Origin: Pararhizobium_B sp963838155
Lineage (GTDB): Bacteria; Pseudomonadota; Alphaproteobacteria; Rhizobiales; Rhizobiaceae
NCBI GenBank assembly: GCA_963838155.1
Contig: CAWIQE010000019.1
Span: 124,001 to 188,000 of the forward strand
Length of the DNA stretch: 64,000 nt
Direction of reading: 5' to 3'
In this document: piece after piece, positions 44,519 through 53,617 of the stretch
Position numbering within the stretch: the first letter of the stretch is position 1
Layout of the letters: every line of letters begins with the position of its first letter
The notes under the pieces: generated by a model
Database searches by the model: none
Seen by the model: only the letters and a program-made list of their open reading frames with translations
What the model was told of the DNA's origin: nothing
Program-made: the position numbers and the translations under genes

Positions 44519-44689
44519 CCTTGTTACACCCCAAATACGCGCGAGAAACATGATCAGCGCGTGAAACTTGCAACCAAAACCCAAACCTGCAGAACCGATC
44601 GCAGTGATCGCAATGCAGTAAAGGGGCGGCGGGTGCAGCCAACGGCCCGAGGCCAACAACCCTGCACCCGCCGCATCGAGATAAGCCCT

Positions 44690-45607
44690 ATGCCGAGCCC
44701 CTTCCTAAAGATCACCGACTTCACCGAGATCCACGCGGAGCTCGACCACAAGCTTCGGACCCATATGATCTCTGGCCGGGGCAAGCACCTATTCGATGAT
44801 GCGCTCAAAGAGCGCCTTCAAGATCGCAGCGCTCATCAACTACCCGCCGTGAACGCCCGGGCCAGGATCAAGTTTGCGACCGGAATGCTCGCGAGTTTCC
44901 TAACTGCGGTGGACGAAAAGCATCAGAAATTCCGGTTCGTGACCTTCTCGCCGCGTGACTTCGCCGTGCCGCTTTCGCAGGCGGCCGACTTCGATCATGA
45001 ACTGGTCCGGGACTGGGCGATGCACCGGCTTGCGGGGTACCATTTCGTCGGCATGGTCGAGGCCGCCTTCTACACCAACGCCAATGCCATTCCCGGAGTC
45101 GTCGAGCCAATGGTCAGCTGGCACGCCCATGCCGTCGTGTGGGGCGATCGGCTGCACGTCCTGGACGCGCGCTGTGAGGCGCTGAATTTGAAATTCGCTG
45201 CCCTGCTGCCCGGAAAGACGGCCGCCCGGAGCGATGTCCGTACGAGGAAGACCGCCAAGGAAAGAATGATTTACATGTCGAAGGGGCCGGTTCAGGACTA
45301 CCGCGTGTTTGCCAAGAAGCGCGAGGTCGTCGATCCCGAAACGGGTGAGATCAAGGCGGTGGCCAGCAGGGAGTTCGGCCAGAAGGAATGGATGCTCAAG
45401 CCCGGCAACGCGGTGAAGATCTTCAAGGTGATGGGCGATCGCACGATCCCAGATTTGGCCTTTTCGGGCGGCGACGGTGATGCTGTGCTTGCCCGCGCCA
45501 TCGAACACGCCAAGCAGCGCATCCGTCGTCAGGACGAGGAGCATCGGCGGCACCTTGAAGGCTTGCTTCGTACACCGCGCGCCACGCAGACCGGCCCCCG
45601 AGGCTAA
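44690..45607 (+). CDS. Putative HUH-endonuclease replication protein of the integrative element
   Basis: 305 residues from the ATG at 44690. Motifs appear in the order known for rolling-circle Rep proteins: FRFVTFSPRD (motif 1-like, about residue 81), MVSWHAHAVVWG with His145 and His147 (HUH metal site), and ERMIYMSKG with Tyr195 and Lys198 (Y-x-x-K, catalytic Tyr). Sequence outside these motifs is not familiar. Presence of integrase, AlpA-type regulator and Rep fits a small integrative element or phage satellite that replicates after excision. The assignment rests on motif reading only. Confidence 0.6.
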   Translation: MPSPFLKITDFTEIHAELDHKLRTHMISGRGKHLFDDALKERLQDRSAHQLPAVNARARIKFATGMLASFLTAVDEKHQKFRFVTFSPRDFAVPLSQAADFDHELVRDWAMHRLAGYHFVGMVEAAFYTNANAIPGVVEPMVSWHAHAVVWGDRLHVLDARCEALNLKFAALLPGKTAARSDVRTRKTAKERMIYMSKGPVQDYRVFAKKREVVDPETGEIKAVASREFGQKEWMLKPGNAVKIFKVMGDRTIPDLAFSGGDGDAVLARAIEHAKQRIRRQDEEHRRHLEGLLRTPRATQTGPRG

Positions 45608-46194
45608 GAAACCACCGTTACGGGCTGCCGTATCACCTCTCGTTCACCGCGTGCCAAGATCGGCATGCGACCGTCGCGCAGCGGACGACGCGATCCGGCG
45701 GGTTCGCCCGGTCGGCAAGTGTCCGGTTATCGACGCCATCAGCCTGACGTAAGAACAACCGGCGCGGCCTTCGGATGGACGGATCAGACCCATTTCCCGT
45801 GCGCGTCCAGTGCATCCGGCGCGGCGAAGAATATCACCGGCTGAGCGTAGCTTAAAGCTTGAGCGTAGCTTAAAGCTAACGACTGATCGGACACCTTTGT
45901 GCCATCGACCGCGTCGCATAGCCGGAATGGCCCTCCGGCAATGCCCTTGCCAGCTGGTTCCACAAGTTCGGTAACAGCCTGCGACGGCTGATCGGGCTCG
46001 CGCCGCCGGTCGGGTTGATCATATGCCGCGTGTTCGCCGCACACAGCCTCGTCAGCGCGCGTAAAGCCATTTTGGCCGCCCACCCACCAGCCAATGCCGA
46101 AACGGCCGTCAGTGGCGCTGTGAGTGGCCCTAGCGAGCGGCAAGGCAGGTTGGCGATAGCGTTGCGAGCTTGACCGTCGATCGGACGTTGTTGC
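45608..46194. other. Gene-free stretch with an 18-bp tandem repeat
   Basis: 587 bases between the Rep-like gene and the decayed aminotransferase. TGAGCGTAGCTTAAAGCT occurs twice in tandem (45842-45877). A short open frame around 45945-46170 (SWFHKFGNSLRRLIGLAPPV...) has no recognisable family. No copy of the tRNA-Leu 3' end was found here, so the element's right end is not located. Confidence 0.5.
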
Positions 46195-47110
46195 TCAGGC
46201 GGAAATGTGACTGGTATAGAGCCCGGCTATCCTCTCCGTCACAGGGCCGGGACGGCCGGTGCCGATCGGCCGGTTGTCCACGCGGCAGACTGGAGTGATG
46301 CCGCCGAGCGTGCCGGTCACAAAGGCTTCGGACGCCGAATAGACCTCGGCGAGGGTGAAGTCGTCCTCATGGACGCGGCCGCCGTCGCCGCGTAAAGATC
46401 GATGATCTTCTGGCGCGTGATGCCCTTGAAGTTGAAGCGACCGGTTGAGGTCCAGAGTTCGGCCTTGCTCACGATGAAGAAGTTGGTGGAGTTGCAGCTT
46501 GCGACGAACCCCAGGGGATCCAGCATCAGCGCCTCGTCGGCGCCGGCCTCGATCGCCTGGATCAGCGCCTGGATGAAGTTCAGCCGGCTGTGGGAGTTCA
46601 GGCGAAGGTCGAAGACATCCGGGCCGCTGCAGCGGATCGCGGAGGTGAAGAGGCTGAGGCCCTTCGCCTTCTGCGCCGGAACGGGCTTCTTGTACTCCGC
46701 CACGATGACGATCGTCGCCTTGCCGGTCGCAAAGCGCGGGTCCTGGTTGGGCGTCGTCTTCACGCCGCGCGTCACCATCAGGCGGATATGCGCGCCGTCG
46801 GTCATGCCGTTCCTGTCGAGCGTCGCGCGGACGGCGCGATCAGCTCTTCCCGGGTCATGCCGATGTCGAGCCCGATCGCGTTCGCCCCCTCGTAGAGGCG
46901 CTTCATGTGCGCGTCCTCGGAGATCAGCCGGCCGTTGACGAGGCGCAGCCCCTCCCAGACGCCGTCGCCGAGGACGAAGCCCGCGTCGAACACCGAGACC
47001 TTCGCCTCGTTGCGGCGAAAGAACTCGCCGTCGACATAGATGAAGACGTCCTCGTTGCGGTCGTCCTTCACATAGCCTTGCGAGCTGGTGTTACTTGCTT
47101 GCGATGACAT
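46195..47110 (-). pseudogene. Class IV (branched-chain/D-amino-acid type) aminotransferase, two frameshifts
   Basis: Joining three frames gives a full-length enzyme. It starts near DVFIYVDGEFFRRNEAKVSV, runs through VFDAGFVLGDGVWEGLRLVN and (after a 1-base loss near 46835) AVRATLDRNGMTDGAHIRLM to ADEALMLDPLGFVASCNSTN. After a second 1-base loss near 46390 come HEDDFTLAEVYSASEAFVTG and TLGGITPVCRVDNRPIG before TGA at 46197-46195. The position expected for the PLP lysine (NSHS-K-LN in relatives) reads Arg. Dead by frameshift and probably by active-site loss. First member, by position, of a degraded amino-acid uptake locus. Confidence 0.8.
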
Positions 47111-47159
47111 GCTGTTGTGACCATCTCCTTACTGGATACGGGGGTGCCGCTCGGCCTGT

Positions 47160-47945
47160 CTAGAAGGCGAACTCGGTGAAGCGCTGCAAGAACGCCTTGC
47201 GTGCGCTCTTGCTGTGGGATGCTTTAGGATCTCATCAGGTGTGCCGACCTCGTGAAAGACGCCATCGGCAAGGAAGATCACCTTCGTCGCGAAGTGATAC
47301 GCAAAGCCGAAACCGTGCGTCACGAGCAGATGGTCCGACCCTTCTCTGAGAGCCTGCGGATGACGTGCAGCACTTCGCTGACTAGTTCGGGATCGAGTGA
47401 GAACGTAGAGGTCGTCGAAGAGGAAGGACTTCTGGTTCTATCGCCAGGGCGCGGGCGAGATCGCCACGCGCCGCTGCTTATGCACCAGAAAGACGACCGG
47501 GATAGGGTGTCGAACTCATCGGGTCAGTTGAGATGGCCGGAATCGTGCTCGGCGCGCGGCAGCGAGCCTCGGACTTGTGAAGCCTCTTGACGGTGAACGA
47601 GCCCCTCCATGGGCGTTTTCAGGTACCGTCGACGCCGGCCGGAACAATTCGAATCGCTGGAAGACCATGCCGAGGCGTTCTCGGGATGATGCAAAGCTCC
47701 CGTTCGCCGCAATCCGGCAGCTTGCGGTTGTCCGTGCGTGGCATCGGGCTGTTCGATCAGCTTGCCGTTGAGCTCGACGCGGTCGGAGGTTGGGGCAAGC
47801 TCCATGAAATTCAGGCAGCGCAAGAACGTGCTCTCTGCCTGGATCCCGAGCCGCCGATGATGGGCACGTGCTGGCCCTGTCTCGATGCGAAATTCGCACC
47901 AGCCTTTCAGCACCTCGAGGTCGCCTCAGACGCTTCTTGAGCCCA
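47160..47945 (-). pseudogene. Polar amino-acid ABC transporter ATPase, heavily frameshifted
   Basis: Pieces of a GlnQ/HisP-type ATPase are readable in changing frames: STFLRCLNFMELAPTSDRVE (after the Walker A position), LGMVFQRFELFRPASTVPEN (Q-loop region), VTHGFGFAYHFATKVIFLAD (H-loop), GVFHEVGTPDEILKHP and a final FLQRFTEFAF before TAG at 47162-47160. Walker A, signature and Walker B are damaged or missing. At least five frame changes. Confidence 0.75.
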
Positions 47946-47949
47946 GTCA

Positions 47950-48690
47950 CGCGAAGAAGCAGCCTACCCGGATCCCCGATCGCTCCATGGGCCAGTGCAC
48001 TTATTCCTTCTGAAAATCGAGCATGTGCTCGAGCTGTGACGTGGGGAAAGGCCCGGGAAAAACGAGCACGAAATAAACGAGGGCGACGGCAGCGAATATC
48101 TCCAGCGGTCCATAGTAGGTCGAGCTCAAAAGGTGCCCCTGAGTACATCAGCTCGTGGACCGAAAAGATGGGATGCCAGCGGATCACATCTGGGTGACCT
48201 CGATCGCGCCGATCGGCGGAAGGCAGGAAGCATGCGACGCAGGACCTGGGGCAGTATGATCCGCCGCACGACGGCGGAGTGCTGCATTCCGATCGCCTTT
48301 GGCGTCCTCCCACTGGCCAGCCGCGATCGACTGAGTCGCCGCCCTGGTAATTTCTGCCTAATAGGCCGATGTGTCGAAGGGCAAGCCCAAGAAGTTGTCT
48401 GCCTCGTACGGCGTCAGTTCGAACCCGATTATGATCGGAGACGTATAGGAGAAGTCTGATCAGCTGAACGAGAACCGGCGTGTCGTGAAGAACTTCCATG
48501 TAGCCGGCGCTCCGGAAATCCGAATGAGTTTTCCAAGCGCGACAGTCGTCCAAGGGCGATAAACGAACCCTGCCGAAGATCCTGATGACGATGCTCTGCA
48601 ACGAGCAGCCTCGACGGTCACGAGCAGAGACCGGAGACGTACCGGTAAACTGTGAAGCACAAGGCCGAAGTCGATGTGGTATCCGATCGT
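47950..48690 (-). pseudogene. Amino-acid ABC transporter permease, degraded (1)
   Basis: Recognisable scraps of a HisM/GlnP-type permease are VYRPWTTVALGKLIRISGAP, DTPVLVQLIRLLLYV and, later, SVHELMYSG in different frames. The EAA loop is not readable as one frame. Position between the ATPase and a second permease fits a polar amino-acid uptake operon. Confidence 0.6.
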
Positions 48691-48699
48691 CGCCTCCTA

Positions 48700-49389
48700 T
48701 CGGTACGCCGTTAAGCTCGGGTTTTGGCGACCGGGGCCAGGGCGGTGGCTGTGATCAGGAGGACCAGGTACATCACTGCGATGGTCGTATAGACCTCGAG
48801 GGGGCGAAAGGTCGCGCTGTTGACGAGCGAGCATCGCTCTGATAGAGCAGTTCCCCGTAGGCAAGCGTCGAGGCCAGGGCGCTGGTCGTATTCAGTTCAA
48901 ATGATCGCTCCAACGAAGGGTCGGCACCATTCCGCGAGATCGCCTGCGGTGGTAACCACGCGCTGGATCAGTCCTGGCGCGTGCGTCATGCCGAGCGTGT
49001 GTACCGTCCTTCGACTTCTGCCGCCCTCGATCCAGTTGATGCTGCCCTGGAAGACTTCTGCATAGAACGCGCCGGACTGGGTCGAAAGAGCAAGAATCCC
49101 AGCCGTGAAACGGGTCGAGGTACTCGATGTTCATGACGACGGGCAGAGCATAGAGAGACGAGAAGAAATGAACGATCGGCGGCGCGTCGGCCAGAGACGT
49201 TCTGTGACCAAGGCGGTCGCCGGAGACGAGGCGACCCGGCGGGAAGACAGGTGTATGATCGCCAGGAGGGAGGCCGATCGCTAGCTGCCGATGATGATCG
49301 AGATGGCGGAAATCTTGACCTGTTTCCAAAGCCCGATCAGGAGCATTCCGAAATGCGACCAACCGCTGAAAAATCCCATTGAACGGCAC
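48700..49389 (-). pseudogene. Amino-acid ABC transporter permease, degraded (2)
   Basis: Fragments in several frames: PPIVHFFSSLYALPVVMNIE, LGMTHA (EAA-loop region), TSALASTLAYGELLYQSD and RPLEVYTTIAVMYLVLLITA. Together they follow the order of a HisQ/GlnP-type permease, with many small indels. Ends about 100 bases before the binding-protein gene. Confidence 0.65.
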
Positions 49390-49494
49390 TTGTCGCGGCC
49401 TCTCCTCACGCTGGCGTGCCTGATGTCCGAACGCCTGCCATATTGTTCGCGGGGCGATTTACGCGAGGCGGCGACCCCCTCCGCAGCTGGAGGA

Positions 49495-50331
49495 TCAGCT
49501 CCAGTCCTCCTTCACGAGGCCGGGAATTCCGTAGGGGTCGATGCCCTTTGATTTCAGGTAGGCGTCGAACAACTGATCGTGTACGCCCGCCTTGTAGAGT
49601 TCGGCGAATTGCTTGCTGACCGAATCCCGGAATTCATGACCGGGCTCCTTGCGCATTCCGGCGCTCGGGGCTACTGGTTTGACTGGCTTCGGCAGAAGAA
49701 TTTTGCCGAGCTTCAGGCGGGCATATTGCACGACGAGGGCGGGATGGAACTGAACGACAGTGTCCACCCTGTTCGCCGCGAAAGCAGCTACGGACTCGTC
49801 GTTTGTCGAGAACCGCTCGATCTTAGCTGACTTCACCATCTCCGTGATGTTTTTGTCGAGCGATGTCCCGAGCGTGACGCCGATCTTCTTGCCCGTCTTG
49901 TCGATGTCAGCCCACGTCTTGACATCGGTGCCGTCGTGGACGAGCGCTCCCATGGCATAGTAGAAGAGCGGAGCCGACGGAAAGGCGATTGCCTTCTGCC
50001 GTTCGGGCGTGGGATCGAGGACGAACATGATGTCGATCTGATTGGCTTGGAGCGCCGCCACGCAGTTTGCCCAGGTTGTTTCGACCGGCACAAGAGATAC
50101 ACCGAGGGCGTCGGCCAGCTTCTGGCCCATGGCGACGCCGACGCCAGTCCATTTGCCGCTCATGGGGTCCTTGAAGAACCATGGCTCGGCGGACGTGACG
50201 CCGATGCGCAGCTTCTTGGTCTTCTTGATCTGCTCCATTGTGGTTTCACCCGCCGCGAACGCGGGAAGCGAAGCGAGGGATGCCGTGGCCATCGCCGTCA
50301 GCGTCAAGAACTTTCGTCTGTCGAATTCCAT
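49495..50331 (-). CDS. Amino-acid ABC transporter substrate-binding protein (family 3)
   Basis: 278 residues, intact. Tat-like signal (MEFDRRKFLTLTAMATASLA, RRKF motif, cleavage after AFA). SBP_bac_3 fold: KKLRIGVTSAEPWFFKDPMS, WTGVGVAMGQKLADALGVSL, QANQIDIMFVLDPTPERQKA, KKIGVTLGTSLDKNI. It is the only undamaged gene in the degraded transport locus. With its ATPase and permeases broken it can function only with another transporter, or has simply not yet decayed. Confidence 0.9.
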   Translation of the reverse strand: MEFDRRKFLTLTAMATASLASLPAFAAGETTMEQIKKTKKLRIGVTSAEPWFFKDPMSGKWTGVGVAMGQKLADALGVSLVPVETTWANCVAALQANQIDIMFVLDPTPERQKAIAFPSAPLFYYAMGALVHDGTDVKTWADIDKTGKKIGVTLGTSLDKNITEMVKSAKIERFSTNDESVAAFAANRVDTVVQFHPALVVQYARLKLGKILLPKPVKPVAPSAGMRKEPGHEFRDSVSKQFAELYKAGVHDQLFDAYLKSKGIDPYGIPGLVKEDWS

Positions 50332-50382
50332 CGTGTATCTCCTCTGGGGCTTTTGTTCCGCCTGTGTCGCGCGGATGGTCTT

Positions 50383-51140
50383 TCACTCTGACGCCGGTTC
50401 TCCGGCTTCCTTCGAGTTTCTCCTCGGAATCTTGTTCTGCCGGGTGGCCAGGAAGGCTTCGGTTTGTCTTCCGCCGCGGGTCATGTGCTCGGTGATCTCG
50501 TCGCGAAGAGCGGAAAAGTCATCGCCAAGAGCGGTCTCGACATACCTGTCGTGACCGTCACGTCTTGGCCCCCGCATGCCATGTGCTCGGTGGTGAGCGG
50601 CCCAGTAGAGCTGCAAGCGACCGCGAATGCTTTCCCATGTCTTCTGTAGGATGCTGTGGCCAGACGCTTCGTAGACAAAGCCGTGAAGCTGCAGCTCCGA
50701 ATGAATGCTCGCTGCGTCGTCTCCGGCATCGATGCAATTGAGGAGGGTCTGATGCCGTTGCCAGAGGTTGGCCCGGAAGTCCTCATCACGTCGAGACCAG
50801 ACCTGCTGGAAGGCAAAATCTCGAGCGTGACGCGCATGGAATAGATATCTCGGACGTCCTTCACTGAAAGATCCGCCACTTGCGTTCCCGTGTAGGCGAC
50901 GTTGACAAGCAGTCCTTCATCAATCAGTTGGCGCATGGCTTCCCGAAGGGGGCCTCTGCTGACGCCGAATTGTGCGGCTAGATTCGACTCGACCAATTTG
51001 CGGCCGGTTCGAAATCGCCGTTCAGGATCGCTGATCTCAGCCCATCGGCAATATGTGCCCGGAAGGTTGTCTTGCTCAGAGGTGCAAGACCCGTCGCGGC
51101 TGTTGGCTGGAAGTGGGGCGAAGGATGCTCTTCTCAAGAC
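50383..51140 (-). pseudogene. GntR-family (FCD) regulator, frameshifted
   Basis: Three frames give one regulator: FRAHIADGLRSAILNGDFEP, then RKLVESNLAAQFGVSRGPLR and EAMRQLIDEGLLVNVAYTGT (winged HTH), DLSVKDVRDIYSMRVTLEI, and after another shift near 50825 the FCD C-terminus (RLQLYWAAHHRAHGMRGPRR, DALRDEITEHMTRG-like). No single open frame spans both domains. It sits at the head of the degraded amino-acid locus and probably once controlled it. Start uncertain. Confidence 0.7.
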
Positions 51141-51273
51141 ATAATCGATTGTCAACAATCTACCGAACGAAAGCCAAAGGTCAAGTCGCGGGCTAAGCGG
51201 GCTAGCGTTCACCCCACGTCACGGACCAGTGGACGAAAAGAAATTGGAAAAACGTTTTAAATCAATATCTTAA

Positions 51274-51302
51274 TTGACACACGGAAATTATTCCTGTATG
51301 CT
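51274..51302 (+). promoter_or_regulatory. Strong sigma-70-type promoter
   Basis: -35 TTGACA (51274-51279), 17-bp spacer, -10 TATGCT (51297-51302). The spacer contains the symmetrical GGAA-ATTA-TTCC, a possible operator. Drives the leader ORF and the following gene. Confidence 0.7.
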
Positions 51303-51359
51303 GGCGCCGTCGGCGGTGCGTTCGCTTTCGCCGACACGAACACGAACGGGAGCTTCGAA

Positions 51360-51482
51360 ATGACTGGTTTCGGCCGACCGCCGAGTGCGCCACCGAACAT
51401 CGGCAACCAAGCTGCCGCTCGATCTGACAGACCATCGCAATGGACCCACTTCGGGTCCCTTTTTCATTGTGGAGATCATTGA
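51360..51482 (+). CDS. 40-residue leader ORF coupled to the next gene
   Basis: ATG at 51360 with GGGAG seven bases upstream. The peptide begins MTGFGRPPSAPPNIGNQAAA and ends WTHFGSLFHCGDH. Its stop overlaps the next start as TGATG, the classic coupling signal. A terminator-like hairpin lies within its last third. It is too short for a recognisable domain. It could be a regulatory leader whose translation prevents termination and feeds ribosomes to the next gene (inference). Confidence 0.5.
   Translation: MTGFGRPPSAPPNIGNQAAARSDRPSQWTHFGSLFHCGDH
51442..51464 (+). terminator. Terminator-like hairpin inside the leader ORF
   Basis: GGACCC-acttc-GGGTCC followed by CTTTTT, between promoter and gene. 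Position suggests attenuation, not operon end. Confidence 0.5.
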
Positions 51483-52123
51483 TGACAGCCCTTGCAACCC
51501 AACCCGCCGCCGGTGCCAGCAAGCCGGTCCCGGCGCTGATCGTGCTCGGCCGCGACGACAGCGGCAAGCCGCACGCCTCCTGGTTCGATCGAGGCCGAGG
51601 CCGCCCTTGCCACGCAGGCGGCCCGCCTGATGGGGATGAGCGCCGTTCAGGTCGCCACTGACGAGCTTCGCGGGCTGGCAGGCCAATTACCCCATGGCCG
51701 GGTGTTTTCGAGCGGTCGGGCCTTTGTGCCCTTCGTCAAGGGGAGCCTCTACGACCAGCTCGCAACGCACGCGCCGAAACCGGACCCGAAAGCCAACCCA
51801 AAACGCAACCCGCATCCAAACCGGCAGGCGGCGGTTCGGTTTCGCCCGCGAAGCCGGAGCCGTCGCAGGCTGCCTCCTATGCCGACGAAAAGCCCGCCAC
51901 CGGGCGGGCGTCGGCATCGATCGCCCGCGACTGGGACGCAATCAAGGTCGGCAGCTTGGTCGTCGCCTACGAAAGCGATGACGACGGCTGGTGGATCGCC
52001 CGCGTCAGCGAGGTCAAGGGCGATGGCCTGTTCGTGCTCAAGTGGCGCGACTTCCCCGACATGCCGCCGGTGCTACGCAAGCGCGCCGACATGGCGCTCA
52101 TGCACCCGGAGTGCACGAAGTGA
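51482..52123 (+). pseudogene. Plasmid-type hypothetical gene with two frameshifts
   Basis: Across three frames the product reads MTALATQPAAGASKPVPALI, then AEAEAALATQAARLMGMSAV (shift near 51592), RGLAGQLPHGRVFSSGRAFV, SLYDQLATHAPKPDPKANPK, and after a second shift near 51810 ARDWDAIKVGSLVVAYESDD, DGWWIARVSEVKGDGLFVLK before TGA at 52121-52123. The last part resembles a small SH3/Tudor-like barrel. Family unknown; a deleted second copy lies at 56.8 kb. GGAG precedes the start. Confidence 0.65.
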
Positions 52124-53026
52124 GCGGCATGACCGATATCACCGGCGCTGGCCCCGAGGGGGCCAGCAGCAAGCCAACCGACGGCGCACCGCCAGGATCC
52201 GAGCCTTGAACGACGCGCTGCGCAACTCCTTCGAGGGCGGCAACGTAGGCCGTGTGGACGAATTTGAGCAAGCATAGTCCGGCAGCGAAGCTGACGATGG
52301 AGCGGAAATTCCGTGCGGTCTTTTCGCATCGCAGGGCGACGCGTTTGAAGCGCTTGAGCCGCCCGAAGCCCTGTTCAATACGAGCGCGCGCCTTGTAGAG
52401 CGTTCTGGCGAAGAAGGCCGGCAGGTTCTTCTCATTGGCCTTGTGAGGGATCACCGGGGCGATGCCGCGCGTTCGCGCGGCGGCGCGATTGGCCTTGCTG
52501 GAATAGCCTTTATCGCCCAGTGCGGCGCGTGGGGAGATGTCCGGCCCGATGTCGAGCAGGGTCTCGAAGCGGGTTGTGTCGGCAACCTGACCACCGGTCA
52601 GGTCGAAGGCGATGATGCCGCCCGAATTGTCCGCTTTGGCGTGGATTTTGGTCGTGAACCCGCCGCGCGAGCGGCCGAGCGCCTGGCCTTGCTGCCCCCC
52701 TTTGCGCCGGCCGCCGAGACATGGGCGCGCACGATGGTGGAATCGAACATCTGGATCAAATGGGCCGATGCGCGCATCTCGGCCAGCGTGTCGAAAAAGG
52801 CTTCAAACACGCCGGCCTTGCTCAGCCGGTCAAAGCGCTTCCACACTGAGTTCCAGTGGCCGAAGCGTTCCGGCAGCGCGCGCCAGCGCACATTCTCCAC
52901 CGTGAAGAAGTGCATCGCTTCCAGAAACAATCGGTCGTCCGCCGCCTTGCGGCCTCGCCGTGGCAGGCAGGCGCGGAAAACCTCCAGCGCGTTCGCCCAA
53001 TCCGTATCCGTCATCTTCGTGGACAT
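52098..53026 (-). CDS. tnpA: IS5-family transposase in two frames (OrfA/OrfB)
   Basis: OrfA starts at 53026 (MSTKMTDTDWANALEVFRAC) and carries the DUF4096-type N-terminal domain and the first DDE Asp (IQMFDSTIVRAHVSAAGAKG). The frame then changes at a run of six G (about 52698-52703) to QQGQALGRSRGGFTTKIHAK, ALGDKGYSS (second Asp) and KARARIEQGFGRLKRFKRVA (Glu). The G run after AAA is a plausible site of programmed -1 frameshifting, as in IS427-group elements. No stop codon lies inside the element; the frame runs through the left repeat into target DNA and ends at 52098. Confidence 0.85.
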
Positions 53027-53381
53027 CGCCGACCTCCAAATCAGTCGACAACCTATGAATCAGACCGGATTCGTCCCTGGAACCCAAAAACCTATACCTG
53101 AGTCAATTCGTCCACACGGCCTAGTGATGACGGCAGGCGTTCACGCGTTGCCGATCGAGGAGATGGTGGCGGTGCTCCGAGACGTGCAGCGGTTCGACGC
53201 CTTTACCGCCGACAACGATCCATACGGCGAGCACGACTTTGGCAAGATCGAGGGGGACAGCGGCACCTACTTCTGGAAGATCGACTACTACGACAGCGAC
53301 CGGACGTACGGCTCGCCCGATCCTGCCGATCCGGCCGTCACCACGCGCGTGCTGACCATCATGCGGGCCGAGGAATATTGA
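52129..53381 (+). pseudogene. DUF3768 gene interrupted by an IS5-type element
   Basis: The upstream part ends IRALNDALRNSFEGGNV at 52247. After removing 52248-53121 and one copy of the TA duplication it continues in frame as VMTAGVHALPIEEMVAVLRD, VQRFDAFTADNDPYGEHDFG and FWKIDYYDSDRTYGSPDPAD, stop at 53379-53381. These are hallmark DUF3768 residues (NDPxGEHDFG, FWKIDYYD, DPADPA). The N-terminal MTDITGAGPEG start is in another frame, so a further small indel lies near 52195. DUF3768 proteins occur on alphaproteobacterial plasmids and ICEs; function unknown. Confidence 0.8.
52248..53121. mobile_element. Insertion sequence, IS5 family (IS427-like), 874 bp
   Basis: Perfect terminal inverted repeats at least 17 bp long: GGCCGTGTGGACGAATT at the left end and its complement at the right end. 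Flanked by TA on both sides (52246-52247 and 53122-53123), a 2-bp target duplication. Carries a two-frame transposase on the minus strand. Inserted in a DUF3768 gene, whose reading frame is restored exactly by its removal. Confidence 0.93.
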
Positions 53382-53617
53382 TGGTGGCCGCAATCGCTAA
53401 GAGAGGGTAGCGGCTTGAGGGTCGCCATCTTCGCTTTGATCGCCCTGCGGCTTGTACTTTTGGCAGTGTCCGCATCGGCCAAGGCGATCGGGAGTCATGA
53501 TTTTTGCCATCCGAGGTCGAACAGAATGCACGGGAAATTCAACCTTAGACGACATCGCGGGTTGCAGCCTGAGAAGGTTTGTATAATTTGGAACTCAACT
53601 GGGGATTGGGGGATGAA

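Noticed and set aside
45945..46173. Open plus-strand frame SWFHKFGNSLRRLIGLAPPV...
   Set aside because: No start, no family resemblance, and composition compatible with chance.
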